Assembly: GCA_963796675.1 (NCBI GenBank)
Contig: CAWCMS010000005.1
Span: forward strand, 1 to 64,000
Origin: CAWCDJ01 sp963796675
Lineage (GTDB): Bacteria; Acidobacteriota; Terriglobia; Bryobacterales; Bryobacteraceae
Length of the DNA stretch: 64,000 bases
Direction of reading: 5' to 3'
This document shows positions 16,775 through 25,875 of the stretch, in pieces. The translations under genes and the position numbers were made by a program. Each line of letters begins with the position of its first letter. Within the stretch, counting starts at the first letter, position 1. Under the pieces are notes generated by a model. The model was not told where the DNA came from, ran no database searches, and saw only the letters and a program-made list of their open reading frames with translations.

Positions 16775-18247
16775 TCACCTGGTGAGATGCAGCAGCCTGC
16801 GTTCCGCCAACTTCCGCACGATGGCGCAGCATTGCTGGCGTACGGCCTCAGGCGGCGCCTTGACCTGCGTGGACAACTCCTGCACCAGCTCCCCCAGGGT
16901 GCGCATACCGTCGCACCGTCCGAGGAAGCCGGCGACCTGCTGGTCGAGCGCCATCGATGCAGGCACGGCACTGGACAACCGCAACTGGAGCGATTCCACG
17001 CTCCAGCGGCCTCCGGAAGCACGCGCAACCTGCTCCAGGCGGACCTGTTCGGGCAGGCGTGGTGTGGCCGCCAGCAACTGTTCGTCATTTGGATGGGCGG
17101 AAAGAATCTCCTGGGTGGAGAAGATCCCCGGGACAAGATCGCCGAACGAATCGGCGTTGTTGACCCCCTGTTCGTCGACCCGCAGCCAATTGGCGCCGCT
17201 ACGCTTCCGCAGGGCCAGGATCCCGCCATGGACCTCTTCGACGCCGAGCCGCCGATAGTAATCCATCCATTCGTCGAAGCGGACCGAAGAGCGCTGCGCG
17301 GGCCACATCGACTCGATGCGCTCCGCGGCATAGGCCGCCACCTCACGGGCGTAGGTGCGGACCAGCCAGGCGTCGCACTGCGATTCTTCGAGCCACTCCT
17401 CCACGCGCTCCCGCCAGGGCTGGCCGCTCACCTGGACCCATTCGATCAACGCCTGAAAATAGCCGCCTTCCTTGAGATGCCGCGCCGATTCCCGGACCAC
17501 CCGGCGGCAGTAGAGGTCGAGCTCCATGCTGTTCTCGCAGAACATTTGAGAAGAACCGGGGGTGATGAAGAACGGCGGGTTCGCCATGATGAGGTCGAAG
17601 TTACGGTCGGCGACCGGCTCGAAAGTATCGCCGGTGAAGGTCTCGACGTTGGTTGTGCCGTTCAGCCATGCGTTGAATTGGGTAAATTCCGCGGCGCGCG
17701 GGTTGAGGTCGGTGGCGGTAACCGTGCGGCTTCGCGGCGCGGCGAGGATGCCGAGGATACCGCATCCGGCGCCAAGATCGAGCACATCGCCGGAAGGGGT
17801 GCCGGCCGAGAACAACTGCAGGAGCCGCGTGGTGATGTTCGGCCACAGCACCAGATCTCCGGAATCTCCGGCTCGCATGCGGGCGGCCGAATCGGCTGTA
17901 AAGACGAAGTCGTCGCAGGGCGTCAGCATGACTTGCGGGACGACCTCACCGCCTGCCACCCGCACAATGCCCGAGCGCGCCATGCAATCGAGCACTGGAG
18001 CGGGCACGTGCTGCGCGACAACCGAGGCCTCCTGCGGCACGCCGAGGAAGAAGAGGCGAACCAGCAGATTCAACACGCCGGGCCGCGAGGTCCGTTCCAA
18101 AGCACCCCCGAGATCGGCTGCGCCTTTGGGCAGTTCGCGCAACCAGGGCGCATCCTGAAATGTGTCGCGCACGAAGGCCGACTCCTTCAGGAAGGCGCGA
18201 ATCCGTTCCGCGTCCCCGGCGGCGAGTGTCTTCAACATAACGGCCAT
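16775..18247 (-). CDS. SAM-dependent methyltransferase (MTS/HemK-type) with long C-terminal region
   Basis: 490 residues. The first 110 form a helical part resembling winged-helix substrate domains. The Rossmann core reads VLDLGAGCGILGILAA (motif I), then TATDLNPRAAEF, and the catalytic MANPPFFITPG (NPPF motif of N-methyltransferases such as HemK/RsmC). A 170-residue C-terminal extension follows, ending in a winged-helix-like segment (VRQQCCAIVRKLAERRLLHL). Substrate is probably a nitrogen on protein glutamine or on a nucleobase, not readable further. The upstream region toward 18337 is a short divergent promoter with a hairpin. Confidence 0.75.
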   Translation of the reverse strand: MAVMLKTLAAGDAERIRAFLKESAFVRDTFQDAPWLRELPKGAADLGGALERTSRPGVLNLLVRLFFLGVPQEASVVAQHVPAPVLDCMARSGIVRVAGGEVVPQVMLTPCDDFVFTADSAARMRAGDSGDLVLWPNITTRLLQLFSAGTPSGDVLDLGAGCGILGILAAPRSRTVTATDLNPRAAEFTQFNAWLNGTTNVETFTGDTFEPVADRNFDLIMANPPFFITPGSSQMFCENSMELDLYCRRVVRESARHLKEGGYFQALIEWVQVSGQPWRERVEEWLEESQCDAWLVRTYAREVAAYAAERIESMWPAQRSSVRFDEWMDYYRRLGVEEVHGGILALRKRSGANWLRVDEQGVNNADSFGDLVPGIFSTQEILSAHPNDEQLLAATPRLPEQVRLEQVARASGGRWSVESLQLRLSSAVPASMALDQQVAGFLGRCDGMRTLGELVQELSTQVKAPPEAVRQQCCAIVRKLAERRLLHLTR

Positions 18248-18280
18248 TCTACCCCGCTACTGCGCCGGCGCTGACAAAAT

Positions 18281-18309
18281 CCCCCGATACAGGGTATAGG
18301 AATCGGGGG
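18281..18309. promoter_or_regulatory. Hairpin between divergent genes
   Basis: Perfect 8-bp inverted repeat CCCCCGAT...ATCGGGGG around a 13-base loop, in the 89-base gap between the leftward methyltransferase and the rightward receiver-like gene. Because both genes point away, it is not a terminator for either; it could be an operator or a 5'-leader structure. Only the symmetry is seen. Confidence 0.35.
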
Positions 18310-18336
18310 CCCACCAGGCGCATTCTGGATGGGACT

Positions 18337-18768
18337 GTGGACGCCTTCTCCCATAATCCCGCGGTGGACCATTTCGATTGCGTCGTGCTGACGGCATTCG
18401 ACTCCGAGTTCATCTCCTTGCGCAACTTCTTCGGTCTGATCGGAATCCGCATTCATCACGCGCAGACCCTGGAACAGGCCGACTTCCTGCTGCTGACCAC
18501 CGGCGCGACCGTTCTGCTTTGCGATGTCGCCTTCGTGGAAGGCACCTGGCGCTCGGCGCTCGACCTGTTGCGCGACACCCACCCCATGGCCGCGCTGTTA
18601 ATTCTCGCCGACCCCGTGGATGGACCATACCTCCTGGACGCGCTCGCCCTGGGCGCCTGCACGATTCTCTGGAAGCCGCTGCGATTCGATGAAGCGAGAC
18701 GGCTGGTCCGTACCGCGCATGAAGCCGCTTGTGAGAGACGGCTGCTGCTGTCGCCAGACGCGCTCTAA
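18337..18768 (+). CDS. Atypical response-regulator receiver domain protein
   Basis: 143 residues from GTG 18337. The length and pattern are a lone receiver fold: VVLTAFDSEFISLRNFFGLIG, then ATVLLCDVAF with the candidate phospho-Asp, PMAALLILADP, and ALGACTILWKPLRFDEARRLV with the conserved Lys-Pro. The acidic pair at the end of the first strand (usually DD) is replaced by AFDSE, so metal-dependent phosphorylation may be weak or absent. No output domain. It sits alone upstream of mazG (52 bases). Confidence 0.6.
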   Translation: MDAFSHNPAVDHFDCVVLTAFDSEFISLRNFFGLIGIRIHHAQTLEQADFLLLTTGATVLLCDVAFVEGTWRSALDLLRDTHPMAALLILADPVDGPYLLDALALGACTILWKPLRFDEARRLVRTAHEAACERRLLLSPDAL

Positions 18769-18820
18769 GCCGGGTCCGCTGCCCGCCGCATGTTAAATTG
18801 GAAAAACCGCCTGCCTTTCC

Positions 18821-19603
18821 ATGAGCGCTGGAGAAAAGTTTCAAACGCTGGTTGGCTTGATGTCCCGGCTGCGCGCCCCCGGCGGCTGTCCGTGGGACCG
18901 CGAGCAGACATTCGACAGCATTAAACCGTACACACTCGAAGAGACCTACGAAGTTCTCGACGCGATCGACCGCCGCGACTGGACCGGTCTTTCCGAAGAA
19001 CTGGGCGATTTCCTTCTGCAGGCGGTCTTCTACGCACAGATGGCCGCCGAAGCCGGACACTTCAAAATCGAAGACGCGCTCGACGCGATCAACCAGAAGC
19101 TGGTGCGGCGCCATCCGCACATCTTCGGCGATCGGACCGCCGAAACCGCCGGCGACGTGAAGAAGATCTGGAGCGAGGTGAAGGGCGCCGAGAAGAAGGC
19201 CAAGGGAGAACACGATGCGGGGCTGCTCGATTCGGTGCCTCGCGCGCTCCCGGCGCTGGTCGAAGGGCAGCAGATCGCTTCGCGGGCCGCGGGAGCGGGC
19301 TTCGACTGGGAGAATTCCGACCAGGTCATCGAGAAGCTGCACGAAGAGCTGGCCGAATTTGCCGAGGCACGCCGCCTGGCAGACCAGGAGGAACTCGAAA
19401 ACGAACTGGGCGACCTGCTCTTCGTGCTGGTGAACCTGGCGCGCTTCGTGAAGGTGGATCCGGAACAGGCGCTGCGCCGGACCAACGCCAAGTTCCGCCA
19501 GCGGTTCGGCTATATCGAACGCAAGCTCGCCGAGCGCGGCAAGACGCTCCAGGATTCGAATATCGAAGAAATGGAGGCGCTGTGGCAGGAGGCGAAGCGG
19601 TGA
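18821..19603 (+). CDS. mazG: Nucleoside triphosphate pyrophosphohydrolase MazG
   Basis: 260 residues, the length of two-domain MazG. GGCPWDREQTFDSIKPYTLE is the diagnostic N-terminal motif, followed by EETYEVLDAID and EELGDFLLQ (E-x-x-E-x-x-D metal site of domain 1). RRHPHIFGDR and the second EELAEF...ELGDLLFVLVNLAR (domain 2) follow. It hydrolyses NTPs or dNTPs to the monophosphate and pyrophosphate, cleaning the nucleotide pool and modulating stringent-response signals. First gene of a four-gene operon; its TGA overlaps the next GTG. Confidence 0.9.
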   Translation: MSAGEKFQTLVGLMSRLRAPGGCPWDREQTFDSIKPYTLEETYEVLDAIDRRDWTGLSEELGDFLLQAVFYAQMAAEAGHFKIEDALDAINQKLVRRHPHIFGDRTAETAGDVKKIWSEVKGAEKKAKGEHDAGLLDSVPRALPALVEGQQIASRAAGAGFDWENSDQVIEKLHEELAEFAEARRLADQEELENELGDLLFVLVNLARFVKVDPEQALRRTNAKFRQRFGYIERKLAERGKTLQDSNIEEMEALWQEAKR

Positions 19604-20328
19604 TCGAAATCCGGCAGATCCACCGGCTCGAAGAGTTCGGCGAAGTGATCCGCCTGCAACAGCTCATCTGGGGCTTCGCCGACATCGAACTGCTGCCGCT
19701 GCGCTTTCTGGTGGTGGTGAGTAAAGTCGGCGGCCACGTCTTCGGCGCGTTCCGCGGCGAGGAGATGATCGGATTCTGCTTCGCCATTCCCGGAGTGAAG
19801 CCGGGCGGGCGGCCGTACCTGCACAGCCACATGCTGGGCGTGCTGCCGGAATATCACAATCGCGGGATCGGCCGGAGGCTGAAGCTGCGGCAGCGCGAAG
19901 AGGCGCTGGGCCGCGGCATCCACCTGATGGAATGGACTTTCGATCCGCTGGAACTGAAGAACGCCTTCTTCAACATCGAGCGGCTGGGCGCCATCGTGCG
20001 GCGCTATAACGAGAACCAGTACGGCGTGACGGCCAGCCCCCTGCACGGCGGCCTGCCGACGGACCGCTGCATCGCCGAGTGGTGGCTCGATTCGCCGCGC
20101 GTGAAAGCAGTGCTCGCCGGCACTTCCCTGCCCCACGCGGATTCGGCCGAGCGCATTTCCTACCCGGCGGAGATCGGAATGGTTCGGGACAAAGACCGCG
20201 GCCGGGCGCGAGAAATCCAACAAGAGAACGCGGCGAAATTTCAGGAAGCGTTCGCCCGCGGCCTCGCCGTCACCGGGTTCAACCCGAGCGAAGAGCAAGG
20301 GACGTATCTCCTGGAGCCATGGCAATGA
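19600..20328 (+). CDS. GNAT-family N-acyltransferase, partner of the downstream racemase
   Basis: 242 residues from GTG 19600, seven bases after AGGAGG (19588-19592) and overlapping the mazG stop as GTGA. The GNAT acyl-CoA site is visible: SHMLGVLPEYHNRGIGRRLK (Q/R-x-x-G-x-G/A, here YHNRGIG). FDPLELKNAFFNIERLGAIVR and ENQYG follow, as in the group of predicted acetyltransferases often placed beside MenC-like enolases. In characterised systems such a GNAT protein N-succinylates D-amino acids before racemisation. That role here is inferred from context: the next gene overlaps by 10 bases. Confidence 0.75.
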   Translation: MIEIRQIHRLEEFGEVIRLQQLIWGFADIELLPLRFLVVVSKVGGHVFGAFRGEEMIGFCFAIPGVKPGGRPYLHSHMLGVLPEYHNRGIGRRLKLRQREEALGRGIHLMEWTFDPLELKNAFFNIERLGAIVRRYNENQYGVTASPLHGGLPTDRCIAEWWLDSPRVKAVLAGTSLPHADSAERISYPAEIGMVRDKDRGRAREIQQENAAKFQEAFARGLAVTGFNPSEEQGTYLLEPWQ

Positions 20329-21434
20329 AAGTAGAACGCGTGACGCTGCGGCAGATCCGTATGCCGCTGGTGCATTTCTTCGAGACCAGCTTCGGGCGCA
20401 CTTACGGCCGCGATATCGTGCTGGTGGAGGTGGCGGGCGAAGGCGCTACCGGCTGGGGCGAAGTCACGGCGGGCGAGAATCCCTTTTACAACGAAGAGTG
20501 GACCGATTCCGCGTGGCTGATCCTGCGGGATTACGCCGCGCCGCGGGTCATCGGCAAGACGCTGGCCGGCCCGGAGGACGTCTACCCGCTGACGGCGCAC
20601 ATCCGCGGGCACAACATGGCGCGCGGCGGCCTGGAGACGGCGGTTTGGGACATGGCGGCGCGGATGGACGGCGTGCCGCTGTGGAAGAAGATCGGGGCCG
20701 GCGCGCGGCGGGAAATCCCATGCGGGGTGTCGATCGGCATCCAGGATTCGGTGGAGCAGCTATTCGAAAAAATCGAAACCGAGCTCGCCGCCGGCTATCA
20801 GCGAATCAAGATGAAGATCAAGCCGGGCTGGGACGTGGACGTGGTCCGGCGCGTGCGCGAGCGCTTCCCCACCGTCAAGCTCATGGCGGACGCGAACTCG
20901 GCGTACACCCTGGCCGACGCGGCGCACCTGAAGGAGCTCGACGAGTTCTACCTGATGATGATCGAGCAGCCGTTGGGGCACGACGAAATCATCGACCACG
21001 CCACCTTGCAGGCGCAGCTCGATACGCCCATTTGCCTGGACGAGTGTATCCGCACGGCGCACCAGGCGGAACAGGCGATCCGCCTGCGCGCCTGCGGAAT
21101 CATCAACATCAAGCTGGGACGTGTGGCCGGGTTCCGCGAGGCGAAGCGGGTGCATGACGTGGCACAGGCAGCCGCCATACCGGTCTGGTGCGGCGGCATG
21201 CTGGAAGCCGGCGTCGGGCGGGCGCACAACGTGGCGCTGGCGTCGCTGCCGAATTTCGTCCTGCCGGGCGATGTATCGGCCAGCAAGCGCTACTGGAAGC
21301 AGGACATCATCGAGCCGGCAGTGGAGACCACGCCGCGCGGCACCATCGAACTGCGCAGCGAGCCCGGCTTCGGCTATGCGCTCGATCGCGACTTCATCCG
21401 CGGCATCACGGTGAGGGAGGAGAGCATCGGTTGA
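20319..21434 (+). CDS. menC: o-Succinylbenzoate synthase / N-succinylamino acid racemase (MenC2 type)
   Basis: 371 residues from ATG 20319 (or 20325). Enolase superfamily, muconate-lactonising subgroup: YQRIKMKIKPGWD carries the KxK catalytic base, LMADANSAY the first metal Asp, MIEQPL the Glu, LDECI the third acidic ligand, and IINIKLGR the opposite-face Lys. This type is promiscuous between o-succinylbenzoate synthesis (menaquinone) and N-succinylamino acid racemisation. The window has no other men genes and the gene is coupled to a GNAT acyltransferase, which favours the racemase role. No M20 deacylase is seen to complete that route. Confidence 0.8.
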   Translation: MAMKVERVTLRQIRMPLVHFFETSFGRTYGRDIVLVEVAGEGATGWGEVTAGENPFYNEEWTDSAWLILRDYAAPRVIGKTLAGPEDVYPLTAHIRGHNMARGGLETAVWDMAARMDGVPLWKKIGAGARREIPCGVSIGIQDSVEQLFEKIETELAAGYQRIKMKIKPGWDVDVVRRVRERFPTVKLMADANSAYTLADAAHLKELDEFYLMMIEQPLGHDEIIDHATLQAQLDTPICLDECIRTAHQAEQAIRLRACGIINIKLGRVAGFREAKRVHDVAQAAAIPVWCGGMLEAGVGRAHNVALASLPNFVLPGDVSASKRYWKQDIIEPAVETTPRGTIELRSEPGFGYALDRDFIRGITVREESIG

Positions 21435-22726
21435 ACGAGTTCTTCAACCTGCTCCGCCGCAACCGCAACTATCGAAACACCTGGATCGGACAGGTCGTCA
21501 GCGAGGTTGGCGACCATTTCAATAACATCGCGGTCTTCAGCCTGGCGGTAGCGGAGACACGATCGGGGCTGGTGGTGAGCGGCGTGATGCTCTCGCGCGC
21601 CATCCCGGCGATGCTGATCGGGCCGGTGGCGGGCGTGGTGCTCGACCGCTTCAACCGCAAGACGATCATGATCGCGAGCGACCTGTTTCGCGCGGTCATC
21701 GCCGCGCTGTTCATCCTCACGATCCACCGGCACAACACCTGGCTGCTCTACGTATTGAGCGGCCTGCTGATGCTCGCCTCGCCATTTTTCACCAGCGGGC
21801 GTTCGGCCATCCTGCCGAACATCGCCACCAAAGACGAACTCCATACGGCCAACTCGCTGACCCAGACGACGCAGTGGACCACGCTGACCATCGGCACGTT
21901 TCTCGGCGGGACCAGCGTGATGGCCTTCGGCTACTACTGGGCGTTCGCGGGCAACGCAGCGTCGTTTCTGATTTCCGCCCTCTGCATTTCGCGGCTGTTC
22001 CTGCCGGGCCGGGGATTCAACCCGCCGCGCGCGGCACTCACCGAAGCGGAGGTGATCCGGCCGTGGCGCGATTACCGCGAAGGCTTGGGCTACATGAAGT
22101 CCGTGCCGCTGATTCTCGGGCTGCTCATGATCAACATCGGGTGGGCCACGGGCGGAGGCGCGGCGCAGATTCTATTCAGCGTTTTCGGCGAAATCGTCTT
22201 CAACCGCGGACCGGCGGGACTCGGGATCGTCTGGGGATTCGCCGGGGTCGGGCTATTGATCGGCGGGGCGGTCGCGCACACGATGGGACGCCGCCTTAGC
22301 TTCAAGAACTACAAGCGCACCATCAGCATCTGCTACGTGGTGCATGGCGGCTCGTACGTCCTGTTCAGCCAGGCGCGGCACTTCGGCTGGGCCCTGTTCT
22401 TCATCGCTCTGTCGCGCGCCGGAGTGGGGGTGAGTTCGGTGCTGAACATGGCGCAACTGCTGCGCGTGGTGCCGAACGCGTTCCGGGGACGCGTCTTTTC
22501 GACCATGGAATCGATTCAATGGTCGGTCATGATGCTTTCGATGGCGCTGGCGGGCGTGGCCTCGCAATATTACGACCCGCGGACGATCGGGGCGGTGGCG
22601 GGACTGCTGAGTTCGAGTACAGCGGTATTCTGGGGCTGGGCGCATTTGACGGGGCGTCTGCCGGAACCGAAGCGGGAAGGGATCGAGCCGGAGGAGATTG
22701 AAGTACATGGCGAGCCAACCGTGTAG
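21431..22726 (+). CDS. MFS transporter
   Basis: 431 residues from TTG 21431, overlapping the MenC stop by four bases. Twelve hydrophobic segments can be followed, with VAGVVLDRFNRKTIMIASDL as the loop 2-3 motif. The N-terminal RNYRNTWIGQVVSEVGDHFN and overall text match the MFS_3/EntS-type exporters. Last gene of the mazG-GNAT-MenC operon. The cargo is unknown; an amino-acid derivative would suit the neighbours, but this is guesswork. Confidence 0.8.
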   Translation: MNEFFNLLRRNRNYRNTWIGQVVSEVGDHFNNIAVFSLAVAETRSGLVVSGVMLSRAIPAMLIGPVAGVVLDRFNRKTIMIASDLFRAVIAALFILTIHRHNTWLLYVLSGLLMLASPFFTSGRSAILPNIATKDELHTANSLTQTTQWTTLTIGTFLGGTSVMAFGYYWAFAGNAASFLISALCISRLFLPGRGFNPPRAALTEAEVIRPWRDYREGLGYMKSVPLILGLLMINIGWATGGGAAQILFSVFGEIVFNRGPAGLGIVWGFAGVGLLIGGAVAHTMGRRLSFKNYKRTISICYVVHGGSYVLFSQARHFGWALFFIALSRAGVGVSSVLNMAQLLRVVPNAFRGRVFSTMESIQWSVMMLSMALAGVASQYYDPRTIGAVAGLLSSSTAVFWGWAHLTGRLPEPKREGIEPEEIEVHGEPTV

Positions 22727-22790
22727 GGTAGGCCTCCCGGCCTGCCCAGGCGAGCGGTAGCTCGCCCGCGAAAGGCTGGCGCTTTTTCGG
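22724..22790. repeat. Short palindromic intergenic element
   Basis: Between the MFS and SDR genes, two small palindromes sit side by side: GGCCTCCCGGCC inside a GTAGGGTAGGCC...GGCCTGCCC frame, and GCGAGCGGTAGCTCGC. They resemble the paired hairpins elsewhere in the window (35767-35849, 56474-56562) in design but not in sequence. Confidence 0.4.
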
Positions 22791-22800
22791 CGCTGATACT

Positions 22801-23538
22801 ATGAGCGATCAACAGACTGAGAACAGTTTGGATGGACGAGTGATCCTGGTCACGGGGGCGGCCAAGCGGATCGGCCGCGGGATCGCGCTGCGGCTGGCGC
22901 AGGAAGGCGCGAAGGTCGCGATCCACTACGACCGGTCCGAGGCCGAGGCCCGAAAGACAGCCGAGGAGTGCGGCGGGGCGGAGCTCTTCCGCGCCAACCT
23001 GGAGCACGTCGACCAGATCGGCCGCCTCTTCGAAGAGGTCGGGCAGCGCATGGGACGGCTCGACGGACTGGTCAACAATGCGGCGCGCTTCACCCGCTTC
23101 GACCCGCTCGAAATCACCGAGAAGGACTGGGACTTCATCCACTCCGTCAACCTCAAGGCGGTCTTCTTCTGCTGCCAGAACGGGGCGCGGCTGATGAAGA
23201 AGACGGGCGGCGGCCGGATCGTCAATATCAGCTCGCTCGGCGGGATCCGGCCCTGGGCGGAACATGCGCACTACTGCGCGTCGAAGGCCGGAGTGATCAT
23301 GCTGACACGGGCGCTGGCCAAGGCGTTTGCGCCGGAGATCACCGTCAATTCGGTGGCGCCGGGAGTGATCCCGTTCGCCGATATCGACGAGCGCGGCAAG
23401 GCCATGATCGATGCGACCCCTGCTAAGCGCGGAGGCACGCCGGCCGAAGTCGCCGAGGCAGTGGTCTACTTCCTACGGGCGTCGAATTTCATTACCGGGC
23501 AAATCCTGGCGGTGGACGGCGGCCTGAGCCAGCGCTAG
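22801..23538 (+). CDS. SDR family oxidoreductase (pteridine reductase/FabG-like)
   Basis: 245 residues from ATG 22801. VILVTGAAKRIGRGIALRLA is the cofactor loop; the AKRIG form and YDRSEAEA are typical of the pteridine reductase/FolM branch. NNAARF, NISSLGG (Ser), HYCASKAG (Tyr and Lys) and the VAPGVI and GGL C-terminus follow. It is a soluble NAD(P)H-dependent carbonyl reductase of unknown substrate. It is alone: a REP-like element precedes it and a broken surface-protein gene follows. Confidence 0.8.
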   Translation: MSDQQTENSLDGRVILVTGAAKRIGRGIALRLAQEGAKVAIHYDRSEAEARKTAEECGGAELFRANLEHVDQIGRLFEEVGQRMGRLDGLVNNAARFTRFDPLEITEKDWDFIHSVNLKAVFFCCQNGARLMKKTGGGRIVNISSLGGIRPWAEHAHYCASKAGVIMLTRALAKAFAPEITVNSVAPGVIPFADIDERGKAMIDATPAKRGGTPAEVAEAVVYFLRASNFITGQILAVDGGLSQR

Positions 23539-23659
23539 AAGCGTATCTTTGGATACGCAGTACCGTACGCCCTTGTCTGGACGGCAGGATTCGGCTAACT
23601 TGGGTGAGCCAATATTGTCTGTTTTCCCGCGTTTTAGGAGGAGGAGCCTAAACAAATTT

Positions 23660-25818
23660 ATGATGCGAACCATCGCAGGCTATGCCCTGCCCCTGTTGTT
23701 GTGCCTGGGCGCCCAGGCTGCGACGACCAGCACAACGGTGACCGTGAATGCGACTGTGGGAATCGGCACCGGTGGTTTCGCCGCAACCGGCACTGCGACG
23801 CTCACGGGCATCGGTACCGGAACATTCAGCGCGACCATTTCCGCGACAGCGATCACGAGCACAACCGTTACCGCGCCTTTCACCATTACCTTGTCCGGCG
23901 GCAACCTGACGGGGACCTTGTCCGCACCGGCCACTCTGTTGACCGGAGCGTCGACTTCCGGTAACGGCACGATGCAATTCACCGGTGGCACGGGCAGCTA
24001 CGCCGGCGCGACGAGTTCCGCTTTCGAAGTTGCGGGCACCGGATCGGGTTCTATCCTGACCTCGCTGACCGTCAGCTTCACCGGCAACGCCTCGATCACC
24101 ACGGGCGGGACGACCGGTGGTGGAACCACGGGCGGCGGCTCGACCACTCCCACGATTACGGCAGGTTTGGAATTCCGGCGAGCAACACCGCGAACATCGC
24201 ACAGGGGAGCATTTTCATCGTCAAGGGGACGCAACTTGTGTCCCAGCGGGGTCAACGTTGTTCGGCATCCCGCGCCCCACGGTCTCGCCGGATGGCGTCA
24301 AGATCACTTTCACGCCCACGGCGGGCGGCGTCTGGAACCGACGCGATCCTGGTCTACACGTATAACCCGAGCGGAACGTGCCAACTGGCGGGCATGCTGC
24401 CTTCGACTGTTGCGCGCCGGGAATTACAACGTGACGGTTACCAACGGCAGCAGCACCAGCGCGCCTGTTAGCCGCAACGGTGGTGCAGCGCGGAAATTCG
24501 CCCTCTATCACGCAGGACAGCACGGGCACGGGCCTCGCCGTCGGTCCAGAACGTACATCTCGACATGGCAGTCGATTTGAACAGCTTCACGACCGGCACT
24601 GGCAAGGGTACCACGATTTCTCCCGCCAAGCCCGGCCAGTATCTTGATCGCCTGGGGAACCGGAATGGGTCCGCTGGTCGGGTGGTGACAACTCCGCTTC
24701 GCCCGGCGTACGACTTCAGCACGAACGGCGTGAAAGTCAGCGCTGCTCGTGGGCGGGATGTACGATCCCGGTCGCCTACGCCGGGCGCGTGCCGGGCTAT
24801 CCGGGCGAAGACCAGATCAACATTCCAGCTTCCCTCGAATGTGCCGACGGGCTGCGCGGTACCCTTCCAGATCTCGGTGGACGGCAACTCAGTAACTGCC
24901 ACCTTCATCGCGATCGCGCCGGATGCCAACTCGAGCGCCTGCGTGATGCCCGGGTTCACTTCCCAGCAGTTGCAGAACTTCGACAACGGCGGAACGTACA
25001 CCATCGGAGCATTCTCGCTCTCCTCCATCTCGGAAACGCGTGGCCGGCTTTAGCGGCAAGTTCGACGGCGCCAGCGGCGTCTTCATCCGCTATACCGGGT
25101 TCCAACTGTCGGGTGCGGCGCAGTATTCCACCACGGCAACCAACGCCTGCCAGGTAATCCACGTCAGCGAGACCGGCATCGAGCCAGGTGACGACGGGCA
25201 GCGGCGTGGCGCTGGACGCGGGCCAGGTCACGCTGACGGGGCCATCCGGCGTCGAACATCAACAACCTGGCACTCACCGAGACCGCCAACAGCTATTACA
25301 CGTCGTTTACCGACTTCCTCGGCCGCACCAGCACTTCATCGCTGGTGGCCGGGACCTACAACCTGAAGGGCGCGGGCGGTACCGACGTCGGAGCATTTAA
25401 TGCGTCGATCACGATGGGCGCTCCGCTGACCATCACCGGCGGCCTGCCGACCACGATCGTCCGGGCCAGCGGGCTACCCCTCGCGTGGACCGGCGGCAAC
25501 GCCACCGACCTGGTGGAGATCGTCGGCTACGCGGGCACCGTCACGGGGACTGGCACCAGCGCAGTGACCGACGCCACCGAGTTCATCTGCACGACGACGG
25601 CGGGAGCAGGCAGCTTCACGGTGCCGGCTTCGATCCTGAACCAGTTGCCGGCGGTTTCCTCGTCGGCTACGACCAGCGGAACCGGCGCGTCGTTCCTGGA
25701 AGTGATCTCCACGGCGAACCCCTCCAGCTTCAACGCACCGCTGAAGGCCGGCGGGAATATCGACGCAGGGTACTTCCTGGCTCTCTCTGGTATCGGCGGC
25801 ATTCCGACGTACCAGTAA
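23660..25818 (+). pseudogene. Secreted protein with Solibacter-type C-terminal domain (TIGR03437-like), many frameshifts
   Basis: ATG 23660 follows AGGAGGAGG. A signal peptide (YALPLLLCLGAQA) leads to a Thr/Gly/Ala-rich beta repeat region (TGTGTFSATISATAITSTT and similar) up to a GGTTGGGTTGGGSTT linker near 24130. Then the frame changes at least six times, yet each stretch stays recognisable: IPRPTVSPDGVKITFTP, a TGTGKGTTISPAKPGQYL segment, GTGMGPLVGGDNSASPAYDF, AGRVPGYPGEDQINI and FQISVDGNSVTATFIAIAP. The GTGMGP...AYAGRVPGYPGEDQIN pattern is the hallmark of the Solibacter C-terminal domain. A second globular half runs in frame from about 25345 to TAA 25818. Either a young pseudogene or a poorly sequenced repeat gene. 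Confidence 0.7.
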
Positions 25819-25828
25819 CCCCGCCACG

Positions 25829-25862
25829 GTGGGGCAGGCCGGGCCGGACTGGCCTGCCCTAC
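25829..25862. repeat. REP-like palindrome
   Basis: GGTGGGGCAGGCC ... GGCCTGCCCTAC is an inverted repeat directly downstream of the TIGR03437-like gene and 13 bases before the CHASE2 kinase ATG. It shares the GTGGGGCAGG / CCTGCCC ends with the element at 35767-35849. It could serve as a terminator stem (no T run). Confidence 0.5.
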
Positions 25863-25875
25863 TATACTGGGAGGG

